64,000 bases of DNA from Halorubrum amylolyticum (GTDB lineage Archaea; Halobacteriota; Halobacteria; Halobacteriales; Haloferacaceae): NCBI RefSeq assembly GCF_004114995.1, contig NZ_SDJP01000006.1, positions 62,001 to 126,000 of the forward strand, read 5' to 3'. Shown piece by piece: positions 24,083 to 34,061 of the stretch (position 1 is its first letter; each line of letters opens with the position of its first letter). Position numbers and translations under genes: made by a program. A model generated the notes under the pieces. It was given only the letters and a program-made list of their open reading frames with translations. It searched no databases and was not told the origin of the DNA.

Positions 24083-25348
24083 ATGGCCAGTCTCATCGGA
24101 TCGCTGTGGCGTCGGTACCGATCGGTACCGCTCATCTACCGCATCGCGGCCGCGTTCCTCCTCGGATCGCTCGCCGGCGCGGTCTTCGGCGAGCGGATGA
24201 CCGTCGTCGAGCCGTTCGGCGACCTCTTCTTGCGCCTGCTCAACATGCTCGTCGTCCCGATCATCGTCTTCACGCTGCTCACCGGGATCAGACAGCTCTC
24301 GCCGGCGAAGCTCGGACGGATCGGCGGCGCGACGGTCGGGCTCTACGCCGTGACCACGACGCTCGCCGGGCTGATCGGGCTCGCGGTCGCGAACCTGCTG
24401 CAACCGGGTCGCGGCGTGGAGTTCACGGGCGGCGAGCCGCAGTCGCAGGCGCCGCCGTCGCTGACCGAGGTCGTCCTCGGCATCGTCCCGAACAACCCGG
24501 TGGCCGCGATGGCCGAGGGGAACCTGCTCGCGACGGTCTTCTTCGTGATCGTGTTCGGCGTCGCCCTCACCTACGTCCGGGCGCAACAGCCGGAGCTCGA
24601 GGGCCGCGTCGACGGCGTCTTCGGGGCGTTCGAGACCGGGGCCGAGGCGATGTTCGTGGTCGTCCGCGGCGTGTTAGAGTACGGGGTCGTCGGCGTGTTC
24701 GCCCTCATGGCGGTCGGTATCGGCACCGAGGGCGTCGGCGTGTTCTCCTCGCTCGGCGCGCTCGTGTTAGCGGTCGGCGTCGCGGTCGTCGTCCACATCG
24801 CGTTCACGTACCTGTTCGTGCTCATGCGCGTCGTCGCCGGCGTCTCCCCCGTCGCGTTCCTCAGGGGCGCCAAGGACGCGATGCTCACCGCCTTCGCGAC
24901 GCGCTCCTCCAGCGGGACGCTCCCGGTGACGATGACGAACGCCGAGGAGGACCTCCGGATCGAAGAGCGGGTGTACTCGTTCGCGCTCCCCGTCGGCGCC
25001 ACCGCCAACATGGACGGCGCCGCCATCCGGCAGGCGATCACCGTGATGTTCGCCGCCAACGCCGTGGGACAGCCCCTCGCGCTCACCGAGCAGCTCCTCG
25101 TGTTGGTCGTCGCCGTGCTGATCAGCATCGGGACCGCCGGCGTCCCCGGCGCCGGCCTCGTCATGCTGACCGTCGTGTTGAGTCAGGTCGGCCTCCCGCT
25201 GGCGGTCGTCGGCTTCGTCGCCGGCGTCGACCCGATCTTAGGCCGCATCGCGACGATGAACAACGTCACCGGCGACCTCGCCGTCGCGACCGTGGTCGGC
25301 AAGTGGAACGACGCCATCGACCTCACCGACGGCGTGTGGGCTCGGTAG
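24083..25348 (+). CDS. Dicarboxylate/amino-acid:cation symporter, SDF family (421 aa)
   Basis: GltP/DctA-type secondary transporter with about eight membrane helices. The serine-rich re-entrant loop TRSSSGTLPVTM (about 272), the GATANMDGAAIRQAI motif (NMDGT-like, about 308) and the second loop GTAGVPGAGLVMLT are diagnostic. It imports glutamate or C4-dicarboxylates with sodium or protons. The start places a short basic segment before the first helix as usual. Backbone base composition matches the neighbouring kinase. Confidence 0.9.
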   Translation: MASLIGSLWRRYRSVPLIYRIAAAFLLGSLAGAVFGERMTVVEPFGDLFLRLLNMLVVPIIVFTLLTGIRQLSPAKLGRIGGATVGLYAVTTTLAGLIGLAVANLLQPGRGVEFTGGEPQSQAPPSLTEVVLGIVPNNPVAAMAEGNLLATVFFVIVFGVALTYVRAQQPELEGRVDGVFGAFETGAEAMFVVVRGVLEYGVVGVFALMAVGIGTEGVGVFSSLGALVLAVGVAVVVHIAFTYLFVLMRVVAGVSPVAFLRGAKDAMLTAFATRSSSGTLPVTMTNAEEDLRIEERVYSFALPVGATANMDGAAIRQAITVMFAANAVGQPLALTEQLLVLVVAVLISIGTAGVPGAGLVMLTVVLSQVGLPLAVVGFVAGVDPILGRIATMNNVTGDLAVATVVGKWNDAIDLTDGVWAR

Positions 25349-25444
25349 GGCGATCTGACCCCGTCAGCGGCCCGGTCCAGACGCCCCATGCTCGACGACG
25401 GCAGGGCACGGTGTGGTCGCTGCCGGTAGGTTTCACCGGCTGTG

Positions 25445-25636
25445 TTACCACTGAATTTCGAACCGAACTCCCTCCTCAGAGCTCTCTGTGACTGAGATCT
25501 CCCAGCCGTGACCTGCGACAATTTGAGAAACGATCGAGAGACCGTAGCCAGTTCCGTCTTGGCTTGCTGAGTACCCATGTTCAAACACATCAGATCGAAT
25601 ATCATCGGTATTGTTTGGATGGAGATCTGAGACCAT
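25445..25636 (-). pseudogene. C-terminal fragment of a histidine kinase
   Basis: Only the end of an HATPase domain remains: EHGYSASQDGTGYGLSIVSQIVAGHGWEI, TESSEEGVRFEIQW. The G2 box is present but the H, N and G1 boxes are missing. The upstream part was removed where the tnpB element ends (about 25640-25680), so insertion or an associated deletion truncated the gene. Confidence 0.7.
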
Positions 25637-25681
25637 GTGTCACGTACGTTTGGACAGACGCCGGTGTGAATCGCCTCGGGG

Positions 25682-26923
25682 TCAAGCCCCGAAGCTTCCC
25701 GTTTCTACGACGTGACTTGCAGACACAGACTCAATCTGAGTCGTGTCCGTAGCGGTCACAGTCTCCACGAGCGTATCTTCGGGCCATCCCAGCCCTAATT
25801 CAGAAAAGCCTCGCTGCAAGACGTTCATTGCCGCGTTCGCATCCCTATCCGTCTTTAACCCGCAACTCGGACAGGAGTGTTCCCGAACCCAGATGGGTTT
25901 CGCTGTTTCCACACCACACGAGGCGCACTCTTTCGTTGTTCCTCGGGCATCAACTTGAATGACGTGAGTACCGTACAACTTAGCCTTGTATTCGAGGAGT
26001 GTGATGAACTGTCGCCACGCTGCATCCTGCTTGTTCCGGGCGTTGTGCGGCTGTTCAAGCATCTCCTTCACGTCCAAGTCCTCCACGAATACAGCGCCGT
26101 ACTCGCGGACGAGCCACGTCGTTATCTTGTGCTGGTAGTCCAGCACCTTCCGCTTGATGTGACGCTTCACCTTCGCCACTTCCCGGCGTTGTTTCTCGTA
26201 GTTGTTCGACCCCTTCTCTTTCCGTGAGAGTTCGCGTTGCTCACGCTGAAGACGCTCGTACTCGTCTTCGAGGTCGAGCCAGTCCACCGCCTTTCCGTCC
26301 GACGTGTGGATGTAATTCTGAATACCGAGGTCAATTCCGACGCTGTTACTCGCGTCCAACGAGTCCACGTCAGATTTCTCGGGCAGTTCAGCATCGTCGA
26401 TTTCCAGTCCGAAGGAGACGAACCACTCGCCGGTCGTCTCCTTTTTGACCGTGACTTCTTTGATGATGGCTTGGTCAGGAATCGGTCGGTGGTAGCGGAT
26501 TTTCACCCAGCCGATCTTGCTGAAGCGGACGTACGCGAACCTGTCACGGCCCCTCTTTTCATCGAGGTCGAAACCACTCTGGTTGTACGTCACGCTCCGA
26601 TAGTCAACAGGTGATTGCCGTTTGAGACGGCCAACGTTGTATCCTTTCTCTTTTTTCTTGCGAAGATTCGAGAGGTTGCGGTGGAAGCGGGAGACAGTAG
26701 CTTGGGCGGCCTTCGAGTGTAGCTGGCTGAACACCTTCCACCGCCGTTTCCACCCGGGAAGTTTGTTGTTCTGGTCGTATTCACTCGGTTTGTCGTCCTC
26801 TGGGCTGTTCTCGTAGTCCCAGCGGACGTGGTTGTAGAGTTGGCGATGAACGTTCAAATGGTGTTCCAGTCGCTCCGCTACCCCTTGTGTCGGGTAGGCG
26901 TGGTAGCGGTAACTGTGTTCCAT
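25682..26923 (-). CDS. tnpB: TnpB, IS200/IS605-type RNA-guided nuclease (413 aa)
   Basis: The N-terminal region has LEHHLNVHRQLYNHVRW. RuvC motifs are NSVGIDLGIQNYIH (Asp), AVFVEDLDVKEML (Glu) and TDRDANAAMNVLQRG (Asp). The zinc ribbon has CASCGVET and CPSCGLKT. All are intact, so an active enzyme is likely. It is a near-identical relative of the copy at 62831. Both carry the same left-end hairpin (26986-27006 here). No tnpA is present. Confidence 0.9.
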   Translation of the reverse strand: MEHSYRYHAYPTQGVAERLEHHLNVHRQLYNHVRWDYENSPEDDKPSEYDQNNKLPGWKRRWKVFSQLHSKAAQATVSRFHRNLSNLRKKKEKGYNVGRLKRQSPVDYRSVTYNQSGFDLDEKRGRDRFAYVRFSKIGWVKIRYHRPIPDQAIIKEVTVKKETTGEWFVSFGLEIDDAELPEKSDVDSLDASNSVGIDLGIQNYIHTSDGKAVDWLDLEDEYERLQREQRELSRKEKGSNNYEKQRREVAKVKRHIKRKVLDYQHKITTWLVREYGAVFVEDLDVKEMLEQPHNARNKQDAAWRQFITLLEYKAKLYGTHVIQVDARGTTKECASCGVETAKPIWVREHSCPSCGLKTDRDANAAMNVLQRGFSELGLGWPEDTLVETVTATDTTQIESVSASHVVETGSFGA

Positions 26924-26985
26924 CGCTGTCTCTTGATTATGGATATGTTGACTTAATGTCTTGTATCACGAGTTGTCGGCTTCAT

Positions 26986-27006
26986 CCCCGAGGTCAAGCC
27001 TCGGGG
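26986..27006. repeat. Left-end hairpin of the tnpB element
   Basis: CCCCGAGG-TCAAG-CCTCGGGG, an 8-bp perfect stem about 60 bp before the tnpB start. The same hairpin with the same flanking words lies before the 62831 copy, and a variant (CCCCGGGG type) lies at both ends of the 57-60 kb element. It is the kind of subterminal hairpin that marks IS200/IS605 ends. Confidence 0.6.
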
Positions 27007-27077
27007 TATTCGCCTTGGCAGCTGACAAAATCTGTGAGATAAAATATAATAATTCGAGAGAAGGTATTGGCGATTAG

Positions 27078-27124
27078 CAGCCTATTGCTGGGGCTGGTTG
27101 CCGGGGGTCCACATCAAAGCCCCA
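27078..27124. repeat. Fragment of a tnpB 3' end, type of the 8659 element
   Basis: The words CAGCCTATTGCTGG, CGGGxGTCCACATC and AAAGCCCCA match 9886-9930 (end of tnpB and start of its right end). Nothing else of that element remains. The rest of 27007-27427 holds no gene I can support. Confidence 0.5.
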
Positions 27125-27427
27125 TCACCTGCTTTGTTGAATCCGCAGAAGGCGTCGGGATCGGGTTACTCTGTACTCGACTCAGGGGCGCTGTCGAGAG
27201 AATTCAGAGATAGAATCTTGGCAGAGAGAGTGAGGATTGAGATCACCAGTGGATCGTTCCAACTCGTCGACGACGAAGAGCGAGATAATCACTTCTCCAG
27301 AGATCATGATCCCGGTGCCGTCATCGGATTCAACAGAGCAGATCTGTCAGGAACAAACTGCTGAATATAGAGCGTATTTTGTATACGCTGATTACGCATT
27401 TCTCACTAGTCATTGTATAAATCATAA

Positions 27428-27781
27428 TCAGGATTCTTCGATTGTATATATAGCCTGTTCGCCGCCAATCAGCAAATGCCCGTTTATAAAGGATATATCA
27501 CTCCCGCTGATCTCACGGGTTGAATTATGAACACGCTCACCGGTTGTTCGAGTAAAGCCATAGAGACCACTTTGTCTATCTGTGACAAATACATAGGATG
27601 GGGTCATTGTAATAAATTGAATGCTGTTTCTGATGCTTTTTGACCAGATTGTATCCCCGGTAGAGCGGTCGATTGCATACAAATCCCCTGACTGTGTTCC
27701 AACGATGACGAGAGAATTATCAACTACGCTCTTCCGAAGCAGATTGTTGGTCGGGTAGAGCTGGCGCTGTGAAAGCGTAGC
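27428..27781 (-). pseudogene. Truncated PQQ-type beta-propeller protein
   Basis: The minus strand codes LVIVGTQSGDLYAIDRSTGDTIWSKSI and YVFVTDRQSGLYGFTRTTGERV, two classic PQQ-like beta-propeller blades (GDLYAID.STG..IW), then SFINGHLLIGGEQAIYTIEES and a stop. Such proteins act as scaffolds or outer-surface domains. The upstream part is missing where the IS1595 element begins (about 27785), so that insertion cut the gene. Confidence 0.65.
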
Positions 27782-27816
27782 GGGCAAGGGTGACGCGTCC
27801 GCGTCACCCGAATGCA

Positions 27817-28701
27817 ATGTTCCCATTTGAATTGCTGAGTTCAGAGGCGAGCGCCGCGAACCTGCTGGAGCAGGTTCGCTGGCGCGAGGGCCCCTACTGC
27901 CCGCGCTGCCAGTCTGAGTCAGTGATCAAACACGGCAGCTATCGAGAGTATCAACGGTATCTCTGTAAGGATTGCGACCGCACGTTCAACGACAAGACCG
28001 GCACGATCTTCGCGCACGCGAAGATCGGCCTCGACAAGCTCTTGTTCGCGTTCTACTCGTTCCTCCGGTTCAACACGAGTATCCGCCAGTTAGACGCTGA
28101 AATTGACGTTTCGTATCGCTCACTTCGCCGGCGCGTCGAGCAGTTCGCCAGAACGCTCGACGCGCCAGCCATCTCCCTCGTTGGCCCGGTCGAGATTGAC
28201 GAGTTCTACGTCTCTGCGGGGAAGAAAGGCCGCGAGCGCGACCGAGAGTCGCGCTCGCGTGCCCTCTCGAAACGCGGACGAGGAACGTATGAGGGGGACA
28301 AACCGCCAGTGTTCACGCTCGTTGATCGCGGCAGCGGTCAGCGATACGTCGTCCCGGCGAAATCCGCCGACGAAGCGACTGTGCGACTCCTTCTCGACAA
28401 CCGCGAGAAGGAGTCGCTGACCGTCTATACTGACGGATTTCGGGCCTACGATCCACTCGACGATGACGAATGCTTCCACCGAAAATCAGTAATTCACGGT
28501 GACGGCGAGTACGTTGATGGAGACGCGCACGTGAACACGTGCGAGAGCCACGCGTCGCTGGCGCGACGGTGGCTCTCGCCGCATCGGGGCGTCTCAAAGG
28601 ACAAACTGACAGCGTATCTCAGACCATTCCAGCTTCGGCGGCGAATCCTCCGCAAACCGGGTCGAGAAGCATTGAAACAGATTATCCGAGAAGTCCTTTG
28701 A
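27817..28701 (+). CDS. IS1595-family transposase (294 aa)
   Basis: An N-terminal zinc ribbon (CPRCQSESVIKHG, CKDCDRTFND), then the ISXO2-like catalytic core: VGPVEIDEFYVSAGKKG (DDE first acidic site), LTVYTDGFRAYDPL (second Asp) and HVNTCESHASLARRWLSPHRGVSK (His/Glu region), with the C-terminal LRPFQLRRRILRKPG. It appears intact. A perfect GTGACGCG/CGCGTCAC hairpin at about 27790-27808 sits at its left edge. The start at 27817 gives the usual length; an in-frame GTG at 27790 is possible. Confidence 0.85.
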   Translation: MFPFELLSSEASAANLLEQVRWREGPYCPRCQSESVIKHGSYREYQRYLCKDCDRTFNDKTGTIFAHAKIGLDKLLFAFYSFLRFNTSIRQLDAEIDVSYRSLRRRVEQFARTLDAPAISLVGPVEIDEFYVSAGKKGRERDRESRSRALSKRGRGTYEGDKPPVFTLVDRGSGQRYVVPAKSADEATVRLLLDNREKESLTVYTDGFRAYDPLDDDECFHRKSVIHGDGEYVDGDAHVNTCESHASLARRWLSPHRGVSKDKLTAYLRPFQLRRRILRKPGREALKQIIREVL

Positions 28702-29495
28702 CTCACCAACAATGTACTTCACAAGAGCGGCATGTTGATGATCCGGACGTACCCGCCGCGCCGGACGGCGCGGACGGGTACGCCGAGTGGGTACAGATCG
28801 CGTTGACCCTGTACCGCATCGAACTCGACAAGAGTCTCCGTGAGACTGAAGAGTACCTTAACGAAATGCCCGGCATCCTCGCCGTGTTTGATCTCGACGA
28901 CGCACCGCACTACAGCTCGTTTTGTCGGTGGGAAAATGAGTACCGAATGCGTGAACTCCGCCGCCTGCTCCGCCGAAGTGCGGAGCAGGCGGGCTGGAGT
29001 GGTGAAGCTGCAATTGACGCAAGCGGCTTTCAACGCGATCAAACGAGCTACCACTACCGCGACCGCGCAGACTTCTCGTTTCAGTCGATGAAGACGACGA
29101 TCTTGATCGACGTGAATTCGCTAGCGATCAAGGACGTTCATTTCGCGACGCAGAAGGCATGGGACGGTCATATTGGGATGCAGGTCTTCCGCCGGAACGC
29201 GGAAGACCTGCGCGTGTTATCTGCCGACACGAACTACTCATGGAGCGATCTCCGTGAGGAGTGTCGCTCCAACTCAACGTGACCACTGATCAAGCACAGA
29301 GAGCAAACACCGCTACAGAAGGCTCACAACGCCCGGATGAATGAGGATTACAACCAGCGCTGGATGAGTGAAACCGGCTTCTCGCAGTTGAAGGAAGACG
29401 ACGGCGAGAAGCTACGCTCCCGGAACTGGCCGTGCCAGCTCCGGGAGCTCACGCGGAAGTGCATCATCCATAACCTAACGCAGGCGGCGAGTTAG
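28698..29495 (+). pseudogene. IS5-family transposase with an internal stop
   Basis: TTG 28698 overlaps the IS1595 stop. The frame runs through LYRIELDKSLRETEEYL, SSFCRWENEYRMREL, AAIDASGFQRDQTSYHY (first Asp) and LRVLSADTNYSWSDL (second Asp). It hits TGA at 29281, then continues in the same frame with PLIKHREQTPLQKAHNARMN, RWMSETGFSQLKEDDG (catalytic Glu) and ECIxHNLTQ-like end to 29495. A single nonsense change (for example CGA to TGA) explains the break. Inactive unless suppressed. Confidence 0.75.
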
Positions 29496-29920
29496 GGCTC
29501 GCCACCTGCTCCCCCTTCTCCGGACATATTTGGGAGAGGCATCGCTGTCGTCATCTGATCAAGGGAGTAAGATAGCATAGTTTTGACTCTTCGAGCAACA
29601 CCGTCAGCGGCAGCTACTACATCTTCTGAGTGTAAGAACCGTGCTTTAACGCCGTGAAACCGTGAGTTACCGATCCTACCCCGACGCTGTCTTGCGTTCA
29701 ACAGGGCATGTGAAATGCTGCCGATTCTCTCCGTGTGCGGATTGGAATCGTGAACGCCATGCTCGGCGGAAATCCGATGGTAAGATTCGACGTCCTTCAG
29801 GGTAGAGGTGGTCAAGAAGTATTCACTCCGCATTTTATCTACACTCAAAAATCGGATGAGACAATCACCGACAAAAACGTCCATGCGATGGCCAGCGCCC
29901 GCGAGTAGTTGGATCCTCAT
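29492..29920 (-). CDS. Possible truncated hypothetical protein (142 aa)
   Basis: An open frame with haloarchaeal-like composition (RMDVFVGDCLIRFLSVDKM, LKDVESYHRISAEHGVHDS). The last ten codons are IS5-end sequence, so the natural C-terminus has been lost to the insertion. No family recognised. It may be a chance frame; it is the only candidate in 29496-29997. Confidence 0.3.
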   Translation of the reverse strand: MRIQLLAGAGHRMDVFVGDCLIRFLSVDKMRSEYFLTTSTLKDVESYHRISAEHGVHDSNPHTERIGSISHALLNARQRRGRIGNSRFHGVKARFLHSEDVVAAADGVARRVKTMLSYSLDQMTTAMPLPNMSGEGGAGGEP

Positions 29921-29997
29921 GGTCCCACCAGCTTCGGAGAAGCAGCGAACTTGGTAACATCGAATACGAGGTAGTAGTGAGTCTGGTTGATCTACTT

Positions 29998-30264
29998 CTA
30001 TTTAGACTGAAATTCTTGCTTTGCAACATTTAATTCTCCATCAAGATATTGTTCGCCGTTTTTTGTGAGGCTATAGACTCCGTTCGGAAGACGCTCGAGC
30101 AGATCATTATCTGCCAGTTTGTTTAGACGGCGAGAGATTGTGGATTTACTTACATGGATGTATTTGTGATCTACCAGCTCACTAGCAGAGCTTGGTCCCT
30201 CATCTCTAATAACCTCCATAATTCGGTCGTCCCAGAGTGTCATCCATGAGCTACTCTTTCGCAT
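29998..30264 (-). CDS. Winged-helix regulator (88 aa)
   Basis: WDDRIMEVIRDEGPSSASELVD, IHVSKSTISRRLNKLADNDLLERLPNGVYSLTKNGEQYL is a phiH1-repressor/MarR-like winged helix covering residues 10-72, the whole protein. Such small repressors often control viral or plasmid modules. It is divergent from module B, whose leader begins 130 bp away, and is a candidate regulator of it. Confidence 0.75.
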   Translation of the reverse strand: MRKSSSWMTLWDDRIMEVIRDEGPSSASELVDHKYIHVSKSTISRRLNKLADNDLLERLPNGVYSLTKNGEQYLDGELNVAKQEFQSK

Positions 30265-30396
30265 TAGGGCTATAATCTCATTACTAAGTCTTTATTTCAC
30301 CGAACCTACTTTTTGTGAGCATCTAGTCTTATAATAACCTAATAGCTTATTTATGGTCTATCGATGTGTTTATGAGACAGTAGATCAATAGTAGAA

Positions 30397-30503
30397 TTAC
30401 AGAGCCCGACTGACGAACTATCGGCTCGCGAGATACAGTAGAAACCCCAGCTGCGGTGTACCAGCACCCAGCCGGGACGGGTTCTGTGTCCACCCACAGA
30501 ACC
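30397..30503 (+). promoter_or_regulatory. Conserved structured leader of module B
   Basis: Counterpart of 216-319. The terminal stem is GGTTCTGTG (30480-30488) with CACAGAACC (30495-30503), loop TCCACC, ending right at the ATG of the zinc-ribbon gene. The preceding ~80 bases also match module A (GTAGAAACCCC, GCGGTGT.CCAGCACCC, GCCGGGACGGG). The unchanged stem with a changed loop supports a functional structure. Confidence 0.55.
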
Positions 30504-30698
30504 ATGCTAATGATCCCAACTGCGGGGCTTAAGCCCTGCGAGACAACCACGGAGTTGTATACCAATAGCGACGGCTGTCGCCTTTGTGAACAGACAGCAG
30601 ACGGCTATGACGCCGCCTTCGACGGTCCACTCTGTTCCACGTGCGCAACTGCGTTCGGCGAGTTCTACGCGGACCTTGTAGAGGGCCGCAATGAATAA
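30504..30698 (+). CDS. Small zinc-ribbon protein (64 aa), module B
   Basis: Homologue of 320-511, with CRLC and CSTC cysteine pairs and the same GLKPCETT opening. Start 30504 matches module A; the longer frame from 30456 runs through the conserved leader hairpin and is rejected. It overlaps the next gene by 8 bp. In module A a winged-helix gene sits between this gene and the next; here it is absent. Confidence 0.6.
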   Translation: MLMIPTAGLKPCETTTELYTNSDGCRLCEQTADGYDAAFDGPLCSTCATAFGEFYADLVEGRNE

Positions 30699-31164
30699 CT
30701 CACACAGCCTCCGGACCGATCGCAGCCACCTTACACTTATCGCGCTCGGAACGAGCGACCCGCGGTGCCAAGTCTGTGGCGATCAGTTCCACGAAGGCGA
30801 CGACATCACCGTCTACGCGTACCGCCCAGCCGGCGAGCCCACCTACGAGATTGGCTATCTCATGTGCGGCCACGACACGCACGAACATCCAACCGTCTTC
30901 ACCCGCGGTGTTCGCGAACTCGTCGTCACTGGCCACATCGGCAGCTGTGCGAACACCCGCACCCAATCAACGACCTGGGTCCTTCTCGCGCCGACCATCG
31001 TCGTCACAAGCCCCACCACACGCACGGAGCCACACGTCCACCCAGATACCACAACCCCACGCACGCCCACCCAGACCACCCACCAAGAACCAACACCACT
31101 GCTCACCGCTGTTCGCGAGCAGACGCGTGCTGATGGTGGTCCGCGTGATGGAGGCTCGGAGTAA
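30691..31164 (+). CDS. Zinc-binding hypothetical protein (157 aa), module B
   Basis: Homologue of 818-1294. It has CQVCGDQFHEGDD, EIGYLMCGHDTHEHP and VTGHIGSCANT, with conserved Cys and His residues for a zinc site. The Thr/Pro-rich tail is variable. The start overlaps the zinc-ribbon gene. Same position in the operon as in module A. Family unknown. Confidence 0.7.
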   Translation: MNNSHSLRTDRSHLTLIALGTSDPRCQVCGDQFHEGDDITVYAYRPAGEPTYEIGYLMCGHDTHEHPTVFTRGVRELVVTGHIGSCANTRTQSTTWVLLAPTIVVTSPTTRTEPHVHPDTTTPRTPTQTTHQEPTPLLTAVREQTRADGGPRDGGSE

Positions 31165-31211
31165 TGCGGCCCAAACGACGCCACCCCGCAGCCAACCCAC
31201 GGTGATCGCTG

Positions 31212-34061
31212 GTGCGGACACGCCAGCCTGCGACCCCTGAACGAGGGGTCCACCTCGTCACCGACGAAACAGCCACCTCCACAGACGGACTCGTCTGTTC
31301 AGCAGTCACACCACGACGGACAGAGTGGCTTCCAGACCTGCTCGCCGAACTCAGAGCACACACTAAAGCAACAATCCGAAACCACTCCACCACCGGCTCG
31401 TGGCGGACAAGCACCGCACTCTGCTCGCGACTCCACCCCAGGTGGAACTCCTTCGACGACGCGTGGACCGACGACGTCGCCGAGGCGGTCGCGTACACCC
31501 ACGCGATCACGACACTCGCGACCACCTACGACACAACCGAGGAACTCTCGAGGTACCACCAGCAACGCCACGCTGACCTCGTCGATACTGTCGAGTCCAT
31601 CGGGACCGGTCGTGGCCCCGTCAACGCTGGGCTTGGCGCACTCACAAAAGGCCCGGTCGCACTCCATCGAGAACTCGACAGCGACCCACGCGTCATCACA
31701 CTCTTGCTTGATGGGGCCGCCTGGACCAGCCTCAAGGATCGCCGCACCGGGGTGCGCGCGCTCGCGACGATCGCCGTACTCGCACACGGGTTTTGTGTTC
31801 GGGTCGGTGTCTCACCCACCCTCCAACGACACCTCAGCGCGCGGTATCCACAGTGGACCGAGGCTCATCTCGATCTTACTGTCAGTCGGGATCGGTCCCC
31901 CACTACGGGCCACCACCAGCAGCAGTCACGACGCGTCGGCGACGCGTGGGCAGCCATCCGCGATCTCGAGACGGAACCAACGAAACGCCACTTGTTGGGG
32001 TGTCTCACCGACGAGTACGCGCGCTCGTATGCTGACCTCGTTCAGGAGCCCACACTCGACATCGCTGAAGGCACCATCAGCCGCTATGTCCTTGATCTCG
32101 AAGCACGCGACCTCGTCACGGTCGATCGGCGTGGCCAACGGAACACCGTCCAGCTCACCGCGTTGGGAACGACGGCCGTCGAAGCGTGTCTTGACCACGC
32201 ACAGGTGCTCATCCACCCGGATCAGCGCCAACTGGGAGAGCGTCTTACTGGGACCCCTCAGGAAGTCACAAGTACAGTGTCGCCCCGCCGGCCGGGGGCC
32301 CTCACCACCGAGGAGTGGCTCACAGCAACTGGCGAGACAGCCGACGACGCCGAGTACGTCCAGTGGCTCACCGACCCTAAGGCCAGCTCCCCAACCAAAC
32401 GCCACCAGCGATTCGCCACCGTCGCTGCCGATGACAGCATCACGCTCGTCGACGACCCACTCGACGCATTCGAGGACGGCCGTGTCGCGTATCTCAGCCA
32501 CACCGATACAGAAACGCTCGTTGTGCTCCAGTGGGGTGGCCCGTTAGCCACGTTGGGACGTCTCGCGAGTGCCTTACTGAGCGAGAAAGCACTCGAACAC
32601 ATCCTCACCCCAACACGGCTTGGCAACAAATTCGAGAACATCACTAATTCAGCCGAGGACACACCCCGCATCATCCAGCGTGGCCATCAAGTCGGGTGGT
32701 TCAGCGACGACGAGGCTACCTACCACGCCTGGCGAGATCGAATCACCAGCGTTCGCGATCAGCTGCTCGCCCGCCTCGCTGAACTCACAGACAGTGATGA
32801 CACCGCTGCTCGCAGCGACCTCTTCGAAGATCTCCACGGGCTCATCGCCTCTGTAACCCAACTGTACCAGGCAGCCGGACTCAACCTCACAACCACACTC
32901 AGAGTGCCAGACACGGCCGCGCTTGCTCGCAATCCCACAACCCGACAGAACTTCTGTGAGTTCCTCGCCAAGACAGTCCCCAAACAATCAGCGTATGGAA
33001 TTCACTCGGGGTACCGACTGCTGTTCGAAGATCGGCCCGCAAAATTGCGCCGGCGACTCCCCTACGACGTCGACCCAACTGATCGTCTCGATCTCACGAT
33101 GTCGTGGGTGATTGCGGGCCCAACGATCACCGAACTCCACGAGGAGATCACCACCACCCTCCAAAGAGAACTCACCACCGTCCGCGAGGCAATTGCCGAG
33201 GGGACTGAAGACGCACCACCGCTCACCATTCCCGTTCGAGACGCGACGACCTACCCCGCCATCCGGCGGGTGCTAGAGAAGATTGCGATGACCCACGACA
33301 TCCAGTGGACACCCCGCGAGCGCCAGCGGCTCGTGCGGCTCTGTCTCCGCTCGTTTGGCCCGGCGGACACCCACCGAGCGTGTCCGTACGACGTCGTGGA
33401 GAGCCTCCAGCAAGCGCGAAACGAGTCCCACCGTCCAACCCCTGCCGACGTCGAGCGCGCGGCGGCCACGCTCCCGCCGGAGCGCTTCCGCCCAAGCCTC
33501 ACCCCGACGGCAACCAAGTTGTACGCCACCCTCCTGCGCGCCGACAAACCGCTCGGCCGCTCGGAGATACTCGAGCGCGCAGACATCTCCGCGAGTAGCT
33601 ATGAGCGCCGACTGGGTGATGTTCGCGAGCTCGATCGCGTCCGTCCCGTCCAAGTCGATGGCCATCGTCGGTGGACGACCACAGCGACACCCACGTCGCG
33701 AACGCCACCCGTGACGGCGTGGCTCCCACCGAGCAGGGGCACAACAACACCGCTGGTGACGTACCGACACTCGTCGACAGCCTGCGAGCAGAAACCACTC
33801 CCCAAGGCCAACCGGGAGGACCAGCCGCAGACGTGGAAGCAACCCCCGCCTGGCCTGTGTGCTGCCACCCCCAGCGGGGCCACTCCCCACACCACGCGTC
33901 CGATAGCCACCGCTCACGACCGTCGTCCGTCGCACAGCACCAACACCCACCGAAATACCCGAGACGCCGACACCAGCGATACAATGACAGCCACACCCCA
34001 TCCGACGACCGCAGTCGCAGCGCCACTCGAACAGCTCTCACCCGAGGAGACCACCCAATGA
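31212..34061 (+). CDS. Large multi-domain HTH protein (949 aa), module B
   Basis: Homologue of 1339-4200 along its whole length, with the same GTG start context. It has LLLDGAAWTSLKDRRTGVRALATIAVLAHGF, a winged helix (AEGTISRYVLDLEARDLVTVDRRGQ), the central conserved domain and a second winged helix (KLYATLLRADKPLGRSEILERA). The tails differ, as expected for low-complexity sequence. It overlaps the 85-aa gene by 4 bp. The high identity with copy A in the central and C-terminal domains, against diverged tails, suggests an old duplication or two acquisitions of related elements. Confidence 0.75.
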   Translation: MRTRQPATPERGVHLVTDETATSTDGLVCSAVTPRRTEWLPDLLAELRAHTKATIRNHSTTGSWRTSTALCSRLHPRWNSFDDAWTDDVAEAVAYTHAITTLATTYDTTEELSRYHQQRHADLVDTVESIGTGRGPVNAGLGALTKGPVALHRELDSDPRVITLLLDGAAWTSLKDRRTGVRALATIAVLAHGFCVRVGVSPTLQRHLSARYPQWTEAHLDLTVSRDRSPTTGHHQQQSRRVGDAWAAIRDLETEPTKRHLLGCLTDEYARSYADLVQEPTLDIAEGTISRYVLDLEARDLVTVDRRGQRNTVQLTALGTTAVEACLDHAQVLIHPDQRQLGERLTGTPQEVTSTVSPRRPGALTTEEWLTATGETADDAEYVQWLTDPKASSPTKRHQRFATVAADDSITLVDDPLDAFEDGRVAYLSHTDTETLVVLQWGGPLATLGRLASALLSEKALEHILTPTRLGNKFENITNSAEDTPRIIQRGHQVGWFSDDEATYHAWRDRITSVRDQLLARLAELTDSDDTAARSDLFEDLHGLIASVTQLYQAAGLNLTTTLRVPDTAALARNPTTRQNFCEFLAKTVPKQSAYGIHSGYRLLFEDRPAKLRRRLPYDVDPTDRLDLTMSWVIAGPTITELHEEITTTLQRELTTVREAIAEGTEDAPPLTIPVRDATTYPAIRRVLEKIAMTHDIQWTPRERQRLVRLCLRSFGPADTHRACPYDVVESLQQARNESHRPTPADVERAAATLPPERFRPSLTPTATKLYATLLRADKPLGRSEILERADISASSYERRLGDVRELDRVRPVQVDGHRRWTTTATPTSRTPPVTAWLPPSRGTTTPLVTYRHSSTACEQKPLPKANREDQPQTWKQPPPGLCAATPSGATPHTTRPIATAHDRRPSHSTNTHRNTRDADTSDTMTATPHPTTAVAAPLEQLSPEETTQ

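Noticed and set aside
23612..25491. Long Arg-rich frames overlapping the symporter on both strands
   Set aside because: Typical GC-rich shadows; the symporter frame explains the sequence.
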